Shown: positions 47,946-59,946, counted from the stretch's first letter. The stretch is 64,000 bases of DNA from Aporrectodea caliginosa (GCA_020284085.1 JACEVL010000834.1:248001-312000), one strand, 5' to 3'. Made by a program: numbers and translations. Notes: generated from the letters alone by a model not told the origin.

Positions 47946-48657
47946 ATGCAAAGCCCGGATAAGTCCCACGTGACCGGTTCTACCGCCAGACCCTGGTCTC
48001 TGGCGACTGTGCACCAACAAAATGGCGGTGCTGATGACATGCGAAAGCACTACACGAAGCACAAGCGCCACCTGTCGATGAGCAGAGAAAAGATCATCCA
48101 GGCGAATAAGATGAAACGACCTTCATCGACTCCGCTCATAGCGTTCAACGCAGACGACCAGACAGATGGAGAGAGACAGGCAGTAAACGTCCTTCAGGAA
48201 ATACACGACAACGAATCAGAGAGAGTGGCACCGTCAGGGGTCGCTTCAACGCATCCTAATACTCCTGGCCGCGTTTCGAATCGTACGCCAGGCTTAAAAC
48301 TCAACATTTCTCCAAGTCTAGACGAGGCTCTCCCACCAGGTCATGACATGCGTCTTACCCGTGGCCTTCTGGGAAGTCTCACTCCAAATCCGACTGCTCT
48401 ACATCCGGGTTTCAGTTCGAATCTGGGTCAGAGCAAAGGTCGGTCTAGTTCCCTAACGGATCTGATGCATCTTGATGGCAAACGACCCAGATTCCAGAAG
48501 ATGGTTTTCGACGTAGAGCTCGTGAAAAGACCGGGTGGAAAGAAGCTGGGATTCACTGTGGTCGGAGGACAGGACACTCCAGGTAGACCAATGGGAATCT
48601 ACATAAAGACCATCCAGCCGAATGGTCTGGCAGCGGAAGATGGTCATCTCAGACAAG
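47946..48657 (+). CDS. PDZ-domain protein gene, exon with N-terminus and first half of PDZ
   Basis: The first ATG after the in-frame stops is at 47946 (weak context). The exon encodes 237 residues: a polar, basic, low-complexity region, then from about residue 189 'MVFDVELVKRPGGKKLGFTV', the first strand and carboxylate-binding loop of a PDZ domain, where KLGF takes the usual GLGF role. It ends at donor CAAG|GTAAAC; the read-through 16 residues after it are intronic. PDZ domains bind C-terminal peptides of partner proteins, often at membranes and junctions. The 'GIYIKTIQPNGLAAEDGHLR' stretch resembles IL16/PDZD2-type PDZ domains, but I would not fix orthology. Extra upstream exons cannot be excluded. 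Confidence 0.85.
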
Positions 48658-49185
48658 GTAAACTCGGTGAATGCATAAGAGCGGCCAGGGTTAAGGCTAA
48701 GACCTGAACTCCGCCACTACCCTACCTGTGGTAGTGCCAGTCCCAAGCCTGGATAGAAAGGAGGAGGGCGACACTAATCATCTTTGTTATGACACAGTGT
48801 CGTTAAACAGCAACTAAGAAGAAGGCTAAAATCTGGTTTCATGCCTTAAGTCGACAATGATAAGGCGATCAATTATCTGAGGTTTTCGATAGCTGATGGG
48901 ATGTAAAGTTTACCATTGTCCCTGACATTTAGAAGTCTTCTTAATATATAGCAAATCAAAGAAATTTAAATTTAATTTATCTTTATGCCAACATTATACA
49001 AATACATGTAGGTATATATGCAATTATTCCTGAAAAGTTATATCGTGGCCGTTTCCAAACCGGATAGGAAAAGAAAATATATGTTGGGTATGCGAATAGG
49101 ATAAAACAAGTGAAAAAACAAGGAAGACAATGATCACGTAACTTGATTGTCATAATTTTCATGGCACTGGTTTTTACTGCTGTAG

Positions 49186-49321
49186 GTGACGAGGTTATGG
49201 AGGTGAACACCATCTCCTTGACTGGTGCCACACATCAGGAGGCACTGGCGGCGTTCAAACAGCAGAAGAAGGGACCTGTCAGGCTGACCATCTGTAGACT
49301 CATCCAACGCTCTCAGTCGAG
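49186..49321 (+). CDS. PDZ-domain protein gene, exon 2 (second half of PDZ)
   Basis: It follows acceptor ttactgctgtag and begins with two bases that complete the Gly codon opened at 48657, giving the continuous 'GHLRQGDEVMEVN' typical of PDZ. It encodes 'GATHQEALAAFKQQKKGPVR', the alpha-2 helix and last strand; His at the start of the helix suggests a class I domain (ligands ending S/T-x-hydrophobic). It ends at donor TCGAG|GTAACA with two bases of an Arg codon, completed at 51315. Confidence 0.85.
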
Positions 49322-49851
49322 GTAACAGTTTCAGTCTACCTTAGTCTGAGATTTGATAATATAACCAATAGGTCATAGAAGGTATTGTCCTGAATATATA
49401 AAGGTCACGTCGTGTCACAAGTCTTTTAATGGTCTAAACTTCCGAGGATCGAATCCTGATGTTGTGCATAGATTTTGCAATTCATTGCTGAGGCACATAA
49501 TTTGTAAAGAAGGGCTTCCGGTTAGATCGCTGTTAACGGATATCGCTTGACAAGAGAGCAGGATCGGAGGACTGCGACCGCGGGCCTCTTAACGACGACC
49601 TGACTCTGATGATTAACCTATATACTGTTCTGTAAATACGTTCTGCTTAAATCGCCAAAGAATTTCGTCAAACGAAGTGCCTCGTCGTAATTCGTAAATG
49701 TCTCTGCTTGATCCAACCCACGTGTATTATATTCAGTTGCAAACTAAGCCCCCTGAAGATAGCCTGCGCTCGAGTATCACCGCTGCCACCAATACTGAAA
49801 GTATAGATAGTACATCAACAGCTTTTTCAGTACAGGGATCTTTTCATCCGA

Positions 49852-50051
49852 TGACTGTTCCTCGTCTGACTGTTCCTATCCTAAATGTTCCTTTCTTGAC
49901 TGTTCCTCTTCTGACGGCTCCTTTCCTGACGGTTCCTCTTCTGACTGTTCCTCTTCTGACGGTTCCTTCCTGACGGTTTCTCTCCTGACGGTTCCTTCCT
50001 GACGGTTTCTCTCCTGACTGTTCCTTTCCTGACGGTTCATCTCCTGACTGC
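49852..50051. repeat. 15-bp minisatellite in the PDZ gene intron
   Basis: About 13 units of 'ctgacggttcctttc' with T/C and G/T variants. The 15-bp period gives long leucine/threonine/valine frames that are not genes. 49322-49851 contains nothing recognisable. Confidence 0.85.
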
Positions 50052-50207
50052 TGTTCATTTAGCATTGTGCATTAAATAAGCAACGTCTGACCAGGTAGGT
50101 TCTTTCTCTTAGCCGACGTTACCTTACTTAACCTTTCGTAAATCAATGTTATCTATAATCTTACCTTACTTTAAATAAAGTGTAATTGACAGATAATCTT
50201 ACTTTAG

Positions 50208-50330
50208 CATGTGCCAAGCGTTGGCTCGTTCTAAGGATACTGCCCAGCAAATCATCATTTTCTTAATGAAAAAAAGCCAGGTAGTAGATAAAAGCAATCT
50301 CTTTCCAACGCACTTCTCAGAAAACCAGTT
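50208..50330. repeat. Dispersed repeat, copy shared with 35835-35962
   Basis: Same ordered blocks as at 35835-35962 ('gcgttggctcgttctaa', 'cccagcaaatcatcat', 'tctctttc'). Confidence 0.7.
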
Positions 50331-50552
50331 CTGCGTATCTTACTATAAACGGCTCTCTATTACAACCCCAGACTGTCAATTTAGTACTATGCAAAAAGAT
50401 TCTTCTCCACGGTATCTCTAGAAGAACGAAATTCTCTCCAACAAGGAACTCTCTCCCCTTTCTATAATTTTATCACTTAAAGGCAAGGATGGTTCCCTCA
50501 CACCACAGCAGAGAGATGCAACTTCATCTATTACAGGCGGTACCTTCTGACC

Positions 50553-50784
50553 CAGAGGTGTCAAAAAGTCTTTAACGCTGGGCCAGTGGTAACATTTTCC
50601 AGCAAGTGCCGAATGCGAATGAGCAAATTGGGGTAGAGGTCAAGGACGAGTTCGGTGAACCTTAAAACTGACAAATTTGAACTTCTATTCTCCAATTGTG
50701 CTGTCTTTAGGCAAGATCCGCGGCCCAGAAAAGCACCGTCGGCGGGCCAGAAATGGCCCGTGGGCCGGCTTTTTGACAACTTTG
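50553..50784. mobile_element. Short non-autonomous hAT element in the PDZ gene intron
   Basis: The left end CAGAGGTGTCAAAAAG and the right end read inward CAAAGTTGTCAAAAAG are inverse copies. It is flanked by TTCTGACC (50545-50552) and TTCTAACC (50785-50792), an 8-bp duplication with one mismatch. There is no coding capacity. Confidence 0.8.
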
Positions 50785-51314
50785 TTCTAACCTAACCCTT
50801 ACAGGGGTCCGTGTGTAGCAACTATCATACCCTTGCCTTACTTTATATTACCGTACTTTCATGCATTTGCCTTAAGTTATCTTTTCTATAAGGTTCGATT
50901 TACTATGGAAACTGGACCGAATCTAAGATTCTCAGATGTCAGTGGTCGCCGAATTACGCAGATTCGGTGCACGTGTAGGCTTCAGTCACTGGTGCACGCT
51001 GATTAAAACTGTGTAGGCCTACTGACCCGACTTAGTACAATCTGATTTTGATCGAAACGGATTCATTACAGCGTAAACAATTCCAGAGAATTCACAACAC
51101 ACGAGGAAATTTAAGCAACTAACTAATGATTCACCGTAATCTCACAGCAAATCAGTCTACTTTCCGAGTTTTTTTATTTATTACGTTTGCATTATTTATT
51201 TTATTTGTTTTCAGTAATTAAACATTTATTAAATCATTCAGCACAAGCCCTTATTTCAGAGACTAAGGGAAACATTGATTTTTACTGAGGATTTTCTCTG
51301 TGTTTCGTTTGCAG

Positions 51315-54300
51315 GAAGGAGTCTTTGGACGAAGGTGTTTCGATGACGTCAATTCCTATGTCGCCATTCCTGAAGAATCCAAAATGGCGCAATCCCGACG
51401 ACCATGATCAAAATCCGACGGACGAAGTATCTCCCGCTCCAAGAACAGAAATGGAGACAGTCGATGAGAACAGAGCTACCGAGACAGACACACGCCGATC
51501 TAAACCTGTAGCATCCGTAGAAAGCGAAAGAAACATGGCTGCACCATATGGAAACGTCGCGAAAACGCGCCCAACCAGTGCAATATCACCGATCTCCGAT
51601 GACGTTACACCACCGCTCACAGAAACATCAAAATCCGTCGTGTCTTCAAACCAAATGCCACGGGACACTGTCGGACTAAACTCCGCCGAAAACCCCGAAG
51701 TTGTAGTTCAAAAGAAGGTTTCAACACAATTCGCTTCACCTACATCCCATCGCGTCTCCGATGAGGAAGACGCTGAGGCGGACATTTTGGCGGAAGAGAT
51801 ATCGATGTTGACGGAAGAAAGCACGAACCCCCAACCGGCGTCAAGAGACAGACAGAGGAAGCGCAGCCTGCCACACGCTCACAGGCCACGACGTCCTTCA
51901 ACGCCAAGGTTCATGGAAGACAACGAAACAGAAAACGACAAAGACGCCGAAGAAGACGACCATGAAAACGGATATACACTTCCAGACAACCAACAAGAAT
52001 CGTCAGTCTTTGCACCTTTGTCTCAGACGCCCTTATCTGAAGACAATGACAACGACAGTTATGGTTCAGACGAAGAGAAGCAATGCGAGGTGACTCTCAT
52101 TCCTAAAATACCGGTCGACGCTTCAACCAAGTCACCTGAGGAGATTATATCTATTGTGTCAGATTATGCAAACGCGATAGACTTTGGCGAAGTTGAAGCA
52201 TTGCCTGGCATTTCAGAAGAAGCGTTCACTTTTTTAGAAGTCTTCGAAAAGTCGTCCCTTTTAAATGCAGAATCTGAAGAAGCTTCCATGGAAGTGGAGC
52301 AGTTCGAAGTCCCTTCAAGGATTCCGTGTATGTCTGATGAAATGCCCAGCATATCGGAAGAACACGAAGACACGATTGTAGCGCCTGAAGAAGAGGATGT
52401 CACTTTACACGACTCCTCGGGTGTGGGTGCAGCTGCACCCGAACAGGCACTTGCTACAGTACTATTCAGAAAGACGTCAGACGCGTCAGAAAAGACATCC
52501 GCAATGTCTAGTAATGCAGAAGAATCACCTGTTATAGACGATCACCGCTTGACGACGTCTTCCCATCATTCTTTAGCAACCACAGAAAATGCAGAGTGTT
52601 TGGTCTCCGTAGAGCACAGCAGAGGTGGATTCGAAGATCAGTGTAACCCTGGTGATAGATCAAGAGTGCAGGTAGAATCCAAAGATATGGCAACGATGGA
52701 TTTCGATGCAGGGTCAAACTTCTCATCAGACGAAGGAACGACAATTGAAGAAAATGAAACTATATCACGCGAGTCTGAAAAAGATTTAGAAATTAGAGGA
52801 GACATTGAATGCGAAGATTCTGAAGAAATTATAGAAGATGAAGAAACTACTATGACAGACGACGAAGAACTAGAGACAGCAGACAGTCGAAGCCAGAATT
52901 CTGAACAAAGTAAAGAAGATGTTGAGGTTAGTAGCGACGAAGCCAGAAGGGAGTGGCAACTGGCAGACGGAAGAGAGGAGCCAACACGTTACGGAGATCT
53001 GATAGGTAGAGGACGTGAGATGGAAAAGATGATGGAGATTAGGCACACACTGCGTAAGAGCGTAGACATGGAAGAGGATGATATTCTCACGATTGGAACC
53101 CTGACAAGAAGAAAGGAAGAATATCATACAGCTGAAGCAGACAAAGATCTACTAATGCATGACGAAGATCTGTTGATGCGTGACGAAGATATCGCTGAAA
53201 AAGAGGAAGACAGTGACACAGAAAATGAAGAAAGGAATCCGTGTGATGGAATAGAAGCTGGACAAAGGAGGAGTTCGTGTGAATTTACAGAAGAAGACGA
53301 CCACGATAATCCAACAGCTTCTAAATATGCTACCGAGTTAGCGCCTGAGAAGAACAATGCAGAGAATGACCTTATGGAGATCACTGGCACTGGCAAAGTA
53401 CCGGCGAATGAAAATGTTAATAGCGAATTCCCTATAACATATTCTGATAAACTGACTGTTGTGGATTCACGCGAATTGCATGCGATACGTGATGCAATGG
53501 CGATGAATTTGTTATTCTCCGTAGATAATCCCGTCAGTGTTGAGCATGGAGTGGCAAGGGAATCCCCGACGAAACAGAGTTGTGATGTTACTGCCGAGGC
53601 AAGCTCTGAAGAAGATCTTCAAAATGGCATCGACATATCTGCCAACGTTTTAGAAGCCAAAGATACTCACTCTTTATCGTTCACTGCGGCTGATTCAGCA
53701 ACAGATTTGAAGTTCTCCAGTTCATCCGCTCAGCCTTATTCCAGCCCAGATGGGAAGTCTTTAACATCTGAATGCAAAGAAAGCTCAAATTTCAGCGTTG
53801 ATTTTTCTGCAATCGGAAGAGAAGAGCGAATTTCATCGGACGATTTCCTGGACTTAATGCTGGAACCACTTTCAGACGATATTCTGACGACGGCCGAATG
53901 TCCTGCTGACTCATCTTCCGGTCTCCAACCATCCAATGATGATAGCAGCGGTGTAGGTATTGATATTGGATCTACCATAACCGATTCACTCCTGACTCGA
54001 TCCCTTATCGTAATTGCAGCTGATCTCAGACAGGAGACTGACCTATTAGATCAAAACAACGCTCAACTTTCTTTAGAAACAAGACGTTCTTCTGAAACGA
54101 AGAACGTCCAGTTGACGGCAGATGACCATTCTGAGATTTCAGCGACTGATAAGACGGAATCAGATGAATCAGAGGAGAATAATATCCTAACACCATTTGA
54201 CCCGCCTACTAATTCTGACTTCTTTCTGACTTCTGATATGGTATCAACGCCACCATCCCCACGTAAAACTCGATCCCCAAAACACGAAAGGGCATCCCCG

Positions 54301-54466
54301 GAGCCGACAAAACTCGAAATGAACGAAGCTATTTCTGCTATTTACAGCGAAGCAGACCTCAGTACTTCCGTTACTGGTATATCCTCGACCGAAACTACGA
54401 AACTTCGTCGGCTAAACGAAGACCAAACAACATCCACTGGGAAAAGAACATCACACAGAACAAGAG
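51315..54466 (+). CDS. PDZ-domain protein gene, large exon 3 (acidic disordered region)
   Basis: It opens after acceptor cgtttgcag with the single base that completes the Arg codon from 49321, and runs 3152 bp. About 1050 residues rich in Glu, Asp, Ser and Thr with almost no hydrophobic clusters: a long intrinsically disordered region. Local repeats include 'DLLMHDEDLLMRDEDIAEKE'. There is no domain I recognise. Many Ser/Thr next to acidic residues suggest casein-kinase-2-type phosphorylation. The frame would stop at 54484, but a GTAAAG donor at 54467 and an acceptor at 54524 allow a 58-bp intron that keeps the frame open. Confidence 0.85.
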
Positions 54467-54524
54467 GTAAAGGAGATGAGTTATGAAACGATGAGTAGAA
54501 GCATCAACTCCAGTTCCATTTTAG
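54467..54524 (+). other. Probable 58-bp intron (or frameshift) in the PDZ gene
   Basis: It starts GTAAAG and ends 'ccattttag' behind a pyrimidine-rich stretch. Removing it joins 54466 (one base) to 54525 (two bases), giving Asp and leading in frame into the next 639 codons. The alternative is a one-base indel or assembly error within 54416-54484. Confidence 0.6.
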
Positions 54525-56443
54525 ATTCTGAAGGAAATCCTGATTCGTCAACTGGAATAGACGTCGGTGGGAATGATCAACCGACGTCGATGGATCAAAT
54601 GCAGTTATTAAATAGCGAGGAGTCACCTGGAGGAAAGTTCTATCTGACTTCCGACGAAATTGATCCACAGATCGAGAACCGGGAGAATACAGAAGTCCAG
54701 ATTAAGTTCTGTGCGGAAGAAGTTCCAGATCTCCAGACAATTCCAGTTGACGAGAAGGCAAAGAATCCACCGCTTTCAACATCTGCCAGCGATTCTGGTA
54801 GTTTGCTAGATCCCGAAACAAGAGACTCTGTCAACGAATCACTGGGGAATTGTCTGGGATTGAATACCTTGCGTTCCGAGTCAGGTAGAGTTTCCCTGCC
54901 AGCGAATGAAACTAGGAAACCGGTTTCATCAAACTTACAGGAAAACATTCCTGGAGATCTGAAAGATGTTTGTAGAAACACTACGGACCCACGATCAACA
55001 GTCACAAGTACACAGGACACTCACATACCAGTAATTCCGGAAAACGAAATAGCCCAACTTTCAGTTATCGAAAATTCGTTTCCGATGAATGAAACCAACA
55101 ACTCTGTGAACTCCATCAAAAGTAGCGGGGTTTCCTTTGTGGTAGAAAACAATAGATTTGCAGATCTCGCACCTTTTCGAATGAATGTGGAGTCATCAGA
55201 GGCAAATGAAAACCATGCAAGTGCTTCAGAAACTTCCAATACGTTGTTGTCTGGTAAGAATACAGAAGCGGCTAATGTGGAGCAATACTCAATCGATTCC
55301 CTAACAAAACAAACTCCCGTTTTGAAAACCTTTGATTCTCTTCACAGTAAATCCAACGAGTTTGAAAAACGATCTGAAATTACAGTAGGCCTATATGGCC
55401 CCGATATAGCTTCAGAAAATCCAGACAGACCAGCGAAGCCTGACACTGAATCAGATCAACCCCGTGTTTCTCTCGAGTCCTTACAGCATTCTTTAGTGTT
55501 CGAACCCCTTGAGGAACACCTCGATAAGATCAATGTACCACGTGCGGGCATCGAAGACGATGGCAAAGGCGCAAAGTATCAGCCGGTATTCCTCACACTG
55601 AATCCCACTGTAACTTATACCCATGCTAAAAAGGAAGAGGTTGGTGTTGACTTGGACCAGATGCCTCCTCTTCCGGATGCCGCCCCTCCAACGGCCGAAG
55701 CGATGCCTATTTCTCCGTTCTGGTTCCATCTTACCGACGAGTTCAGTTTTTCCAGGTCAGAAGGTGACCGTCAGCATTCCACAGAAACGGATATTAACGA
55801 CAATAAAGTCTTAGACGAGGCTTCGATGTCTGTCCATAAAGAAACAGATGCTCATGAAGATGACAGGGCGACTGGAAGAACAGAGCCGACCAGTGAAGTG
55901 AATCCCTGTGTAATAAACAACGACCAGGCGACCTTGACCTTTTCCAGCTGTGTTCGGGTACAATGCGACTCACGTGGAATAAGTAAGACGTCTATCCTGG
56001 ACCTGGATAACGCTGTAGAAGAACGAACGGACTCACAGAAGAAACTATCGATCCGCTTTCTTCAGGGCATCGGAAGCAACATCCATTGGAATCTGAACGA
56101 AGAGGATCATCAAAGACAACAGTTGAGACATTCTGATCCTCTGGTGAAAACACCTGGAGACAACTCAGCTGTTCGTAAAGAAGTTCAGGATATAGACGAT
56201 AGAGATGATACTGGTGGAGTTGGAAAACATGCTCAATCTCTGACTTTGAGCCAGGATGATATTGGCATAGAGACATCATCTGGTTCGATTCCAATTGCAA
56301 TACTCAGCTATACGTCGACGACCGTTGAAGCCGCGTCTGAAACGAGCGCCTCGGTCTTTTCAATCAGCCAGGGAGAGACTTCAATCACTACCTCAGCGAG
56401 AACAGTTCGAAGAACCCGAAGCAATCAAGTAAACGACAACTAA
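54525..56443 (+). CDS. PDZ-domain protein gene, exon 4 (C-terminal disordered region)
   Basis: 639 codons, ending TAA at 56441-56443. Like exon 3 it is rich in Ser, Glu, Asn and Thr and lacks a recognisable domain; compositional continuity supports one protein. A proline-rich patch, 'MPPLPDAAPPTAEAMPISPF', lies mid-exon. With exons at 47946, 49186 and 51315 the total is 1972 residues. The end is basic ('ARTVRRTRSNQVNDN'). A GTAAAC donor-like site lies 15 bp before the stop, so a further exon cannot be excluded. A function as a PDZ scaffold with a long flexible tail is inference. Confidence 0.8.
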
Positions 56444-58147
56444 CATATTGGAACTTCTGGGTTCTTATTTCGGAAATATCATCATGGCTAAATAACGGCG
56501 CTATAAATGTGGCACGTGACTCTGCAACGATGACATCACAGGATTTTATTGCAGTTACAGAATGTTTCATAAGGTTTTCCAAATGAAAATCCTCTTCCAC
56601 TCCACATGCTCTTTGAAGCTTACGACTTCTTTTTAAATCAAAGGATTGTCTGTGATCGAAGTACGGTATCAATACTGACTTATGATCCTAAACTCTGACC
56701 TGATTCACGACTCTCGCCTGTAGTTTGGTGTGACTATGCTATGCTTAGAGCAGAACTTGAGCATCGTTTAGTTATAAGGTTCTGTTCTGCTTAAGAACTG
56801 CGTTGTTGCATAACCAGTCACTCGAACCGGAATTAATGCAAAGCGGTCGCGGATAACATTTCATTCGCACAGCGCTTATATAACAGTGATTTGCATTCGC
56901 GGTTTTTAAACGTTCACTTTTAATTAGATTAAATGTGGACTGGGTACACCGAAACACGTTACTTAACAAATATTCACAAGCCAGGTCTGAAACTGTCTGA
57001 ATAATCATACAGCAAGAATCTCAGCTCAACCTAGAACTTCTATGGCGCTAGCGTAATTATGGACGGTTGCTAGGTGTAACCGACAGGCATTCGCACAACA
57101 GGACTGATTACTAAGCCTCAATCCCGTCTAAGCAGTACCGTCCAGAACAAATGAACCGCTTACACAGATTCAGTTTTCAGAGCAAACCCTAGTTACAGAG
57201 TTGCAACCGGATGCATTACGTACAAAACATTAAATGAAGTACACAGGTCATCTGGTGCCAACTCAACCCTCATCGCTTTTATGGTCGTTAATGAGTACCA
57301 GCGCAAGTTGGTGGCTCTAATGTAATGTAATGTAATGTAATGTAAATCTTAGAAAATTTCTCAGCGCCCACAAAAGCCACGTCAGGGAGACCAGCTTATT
57401 CACCGGCGCTATATCAAATCAAGTTCGCAATAGCTAAACTCCTCTTTAAATGGTGGGTGGTTTTCCCGTGATTGCTCCTCAACAGAAAGGTTCTTCGACG
57501 TCGGGCTCACAATTCTAAGAAGTTTCTACAGAGGCATTTATAGAAAATACATGTATGTTACCATTAGCCTTTCCACCTGCAGTGCACTACAAGCCATGAA
57601 AACTCTCCTTCATTGTGACGGCCGAAAATCCAGTTTGAAATTAAAAACGGAAATAGATTCCGCATAGATGCTACTCGTTAATAGTTTAACGACGAGCGTG
57701 TACTAAAAGTGACTGGGAAACCAATGCAGCTCATCGTTAAAGTGTTAAATAAAATGCCATTCATCGTTGACATAACGCATTCACATTAAATGTAGCGAAG
57801 CCACCGAAGTCGACGTATAAGATTATGCGAGAAAGATTAATCAAACGACTTCTGCGACGACTGTTCTATAAGACTGACCGAAATCGATGCTACTATGTAA
57901 ATGCCATGTTTGTTTTTCTATCCAAGCTCTCTATAGCTTATATACTCTTGAATTGCTTGTGGCGAAGTCTAGCGAATTCGATCAGACCAAAGTTCTTAAG
58001 TCCCGCCGTCAAGTCGATTTCTTCTCAATGACGCATGAATTTCAATGCGTCAAATGCAGTTATGTAGCCTACCGTCTTGATTGATTGATTGATCTTACTT
58101 CCATCCGTTTGACATTTAAACCGAATTTCACATTTTCAGTTATGTAT
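56444..58147. other. Intergenic stretch
   Basis: No supported gene. A (TAATG)n patch lies at about 57319-57343, followed at 57348-57420 by a repeat shared with 12478-12520 and ending in 'ggcgctatatcaaatcaag', an echo of the SINE tail. Confidence 0.5.
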
Positions 58148-58345
58148 ACGCATGAGCACTTGTTATAGCGCCCATTCAAGATATCTACTCAGAGGCGCTC
58201 CCGACTACAGCGCCGACACTGAATCGCAGTTTCACGCCGAAGCGCATGAGCAATTACAAGTGAAGGACTTGCCCAGGGTCCCTACTCGGCGGCTTGAGGT
58301 GGATTCGAACCCGCAACCCTGCGGCTCTACTTCGGGGAAAAATAA
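58148..58345 (-). repeat. tRNA-derived SINE, nearly full length
   Basis: In minus orientation it reads from a B-box-like 'gggttcgaatccacctc' through a middle part ('gggcaagtccttcacttgta') to a tail 'ctgagtagatatcttgaatg' + 'ggcgctataac'. The tail matches fragments at 13163 and 13918. The A-box side is truncated. Confidence 0.7.
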
Positions 58346-58917
58346 TAATTGCTTTTGGCATAATTTTTCTTCCGGGGATATTACACTTAGCCTACCTTGA
58401 AAAATAATACTATATAAACTCTGCCAGGGTTGATTTCATCCCTGAGGTTGCCATCACCTATCGACCATCACTGGAAGGTCACTTGTGGTCAGAAGGTCAC
58501 TTGTCGTTAGTTTTCTTGTCCACACCTTTCCTCTCCGTCTGTATTCAACCCAAATCAAGTCCTCGACAATGTTACAGGAAAAAAAACAGTTGAAAGATGT
58601 CGAGAAGAACAGAAATCAAATCGAGAAAAGTGCATTACAAGTGCACAAGACGCGATGACACTCGCCATGTTGCGAGCGCCATTGTTTTTCATATATAGGA
58701 CTATAGGACACTGTAATTCGGTGATTTGTAATGCAATGCTATGTATTATAATGCACTGTGATGTATTGTAATGTAGTGTATTTCCTGGCCTTATTTCCTT
58801 AACTTCATCTATGAGTCGAAATATTGCACGAATTTTATTGCATTTAAAAGAATGTTTTTAAAAAGCATTTCTCAGTCTAGATTTCTCTCAAAGCGGAAGC
58901 ATCTCTTTCTCAATAGC
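58346..58917. other. Intergenic stretch
   Basis: No gene seen. A weak 'taatgcaatg'/'gtattgtaatg' repeat lies at about 58725-58785. The last 8 bp (58910-58917) are the target duplication of the next element. Confidence 0.5.
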
Positions 58918-59459
58918 CAGTGTGATTTTCGTTAACGATAACGATAACGAAAATGTTCGTTAACGAAAATAAAATGATTTCGTTAACGATAACTATAACT
59001 ATAACTAAAAATATCATTAACTATAACTATAACTATAACGAAAATAACACTAACGAAAATTCATCTTTATTTTCGTTAATACAAAAAATAAAAATAGGAA
59101 GTGCAATATGGACGATACGACATAAATGAGAACGAAAAATGCGAAATTTTTATTGTGAAATTTGTCAGTTACTTTGGAAACTCGTGTATTGATGAAGCTG
59201 AATGTATCCATGCTTCAAAGGTTTTCATAGCTCTGAGTAAATTGTGAAACAGCGTATTGATACGCACAATTTTGCTTATAGACTTAATTATTGTAACTAA
59301 GTAGTAACTAAAATTAACTAAAATAAAAATCCATTAACTATAACTATAACTATAACTAAAAAATAATACTAACTATAACTATAACTATAACTAAAATAAA
59401 AATCATTAACTATAACTATAACTATAACTAAAATAAAACCTGTAAGGAAAATCACACTG
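58918..59459. mobile_element. Non-autonomous hAT element with (TAACTA)n interior
   Basis: The perfect 13-bp inverted ends CAGTGTGATTTTC are flanked by a perfect 8-bp duplication TCAATAGC (58910-58917 and 59460-59467). The interior has sub-terminal blocks of 'ctataactataactataac' on both sides and no transposase frame. Confidence 0.9.
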
Positions 59460-59819
59460 TCAATAGCGTTCGCCTATATAGGAGGCCTACGTGCGTATTT
59501 CTTTTCTTCCAATCGAAGAAAGAAAGATTTATAAAAAGTGTCTACGTATCTTGTGAAAATGAAAAACGTGTTAAACAGCATCTCATAAAAATGCGAGATC
59601 ATCGTCAAATGCTACATCGCCGCAACGAACATAAATATAATAGCTCGACATATATATATATATTCACATGGATATTATGTGTACATATATATGTATAAAT
59701 AGTTCAGCGCTGGTGGTGATGTTGTTATTATTTAAATCCGGTTTCTTATCGAAATCAACTTTTCGTTGCTGTTCTGTTGCTTCCGCTTCCGCTTCGGGGG
59801 CAGCGACTGCAGCCTACTG
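59460..59819. other. 3' flank of the smoothelin-like gene
   Basis: No other gene seen. In minus orientation this is the likely 3' untranslated region; I did not find a clear AATAAA close to the stop. Confidence 0.4.
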
Positions 59820-59946
59820 TTATTTCTGCTGAAGAGCAAAACGTCGGTAGAATCCTTGAACGTAGGTGAAGACGCATTTCCAGTCTGGATTCTTCATGCG
59901 GACCATGTCCTCAACGTCTAACACAGGATAGATGTCGGCCAACTTC
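59820..59946 (-). CDS. Smoothelin-like protein gene, last exon (end of CH domain)
   Basis: Minus strand. Acceptor 'ttcgtgcgcag' lies before 59946. The exon supplies the third base of a Glu codon and then 41 residues including 'YPVLDVEDMVRMKNPDWKCV' and 'FTYVQGFYRR', ending at TAA (59820-59822). The 'DMV-PDWKCVFTYVQ-YR' pattern is characteristic of the end of smoothelin/smoothelin-like calponin-homology domains. As in vertebrate smoothelins the CH domain lies at the C-terminus, with only a few residues after it. Confidence 0.85.

Noticed and set aside
49698..49973. 91-residue frame with repeated LTVP motifs
   Set aside because: The second half is the 15-bp minisatellite; it lies in an intron of the PDZ gene and in the wrong context for an exon.
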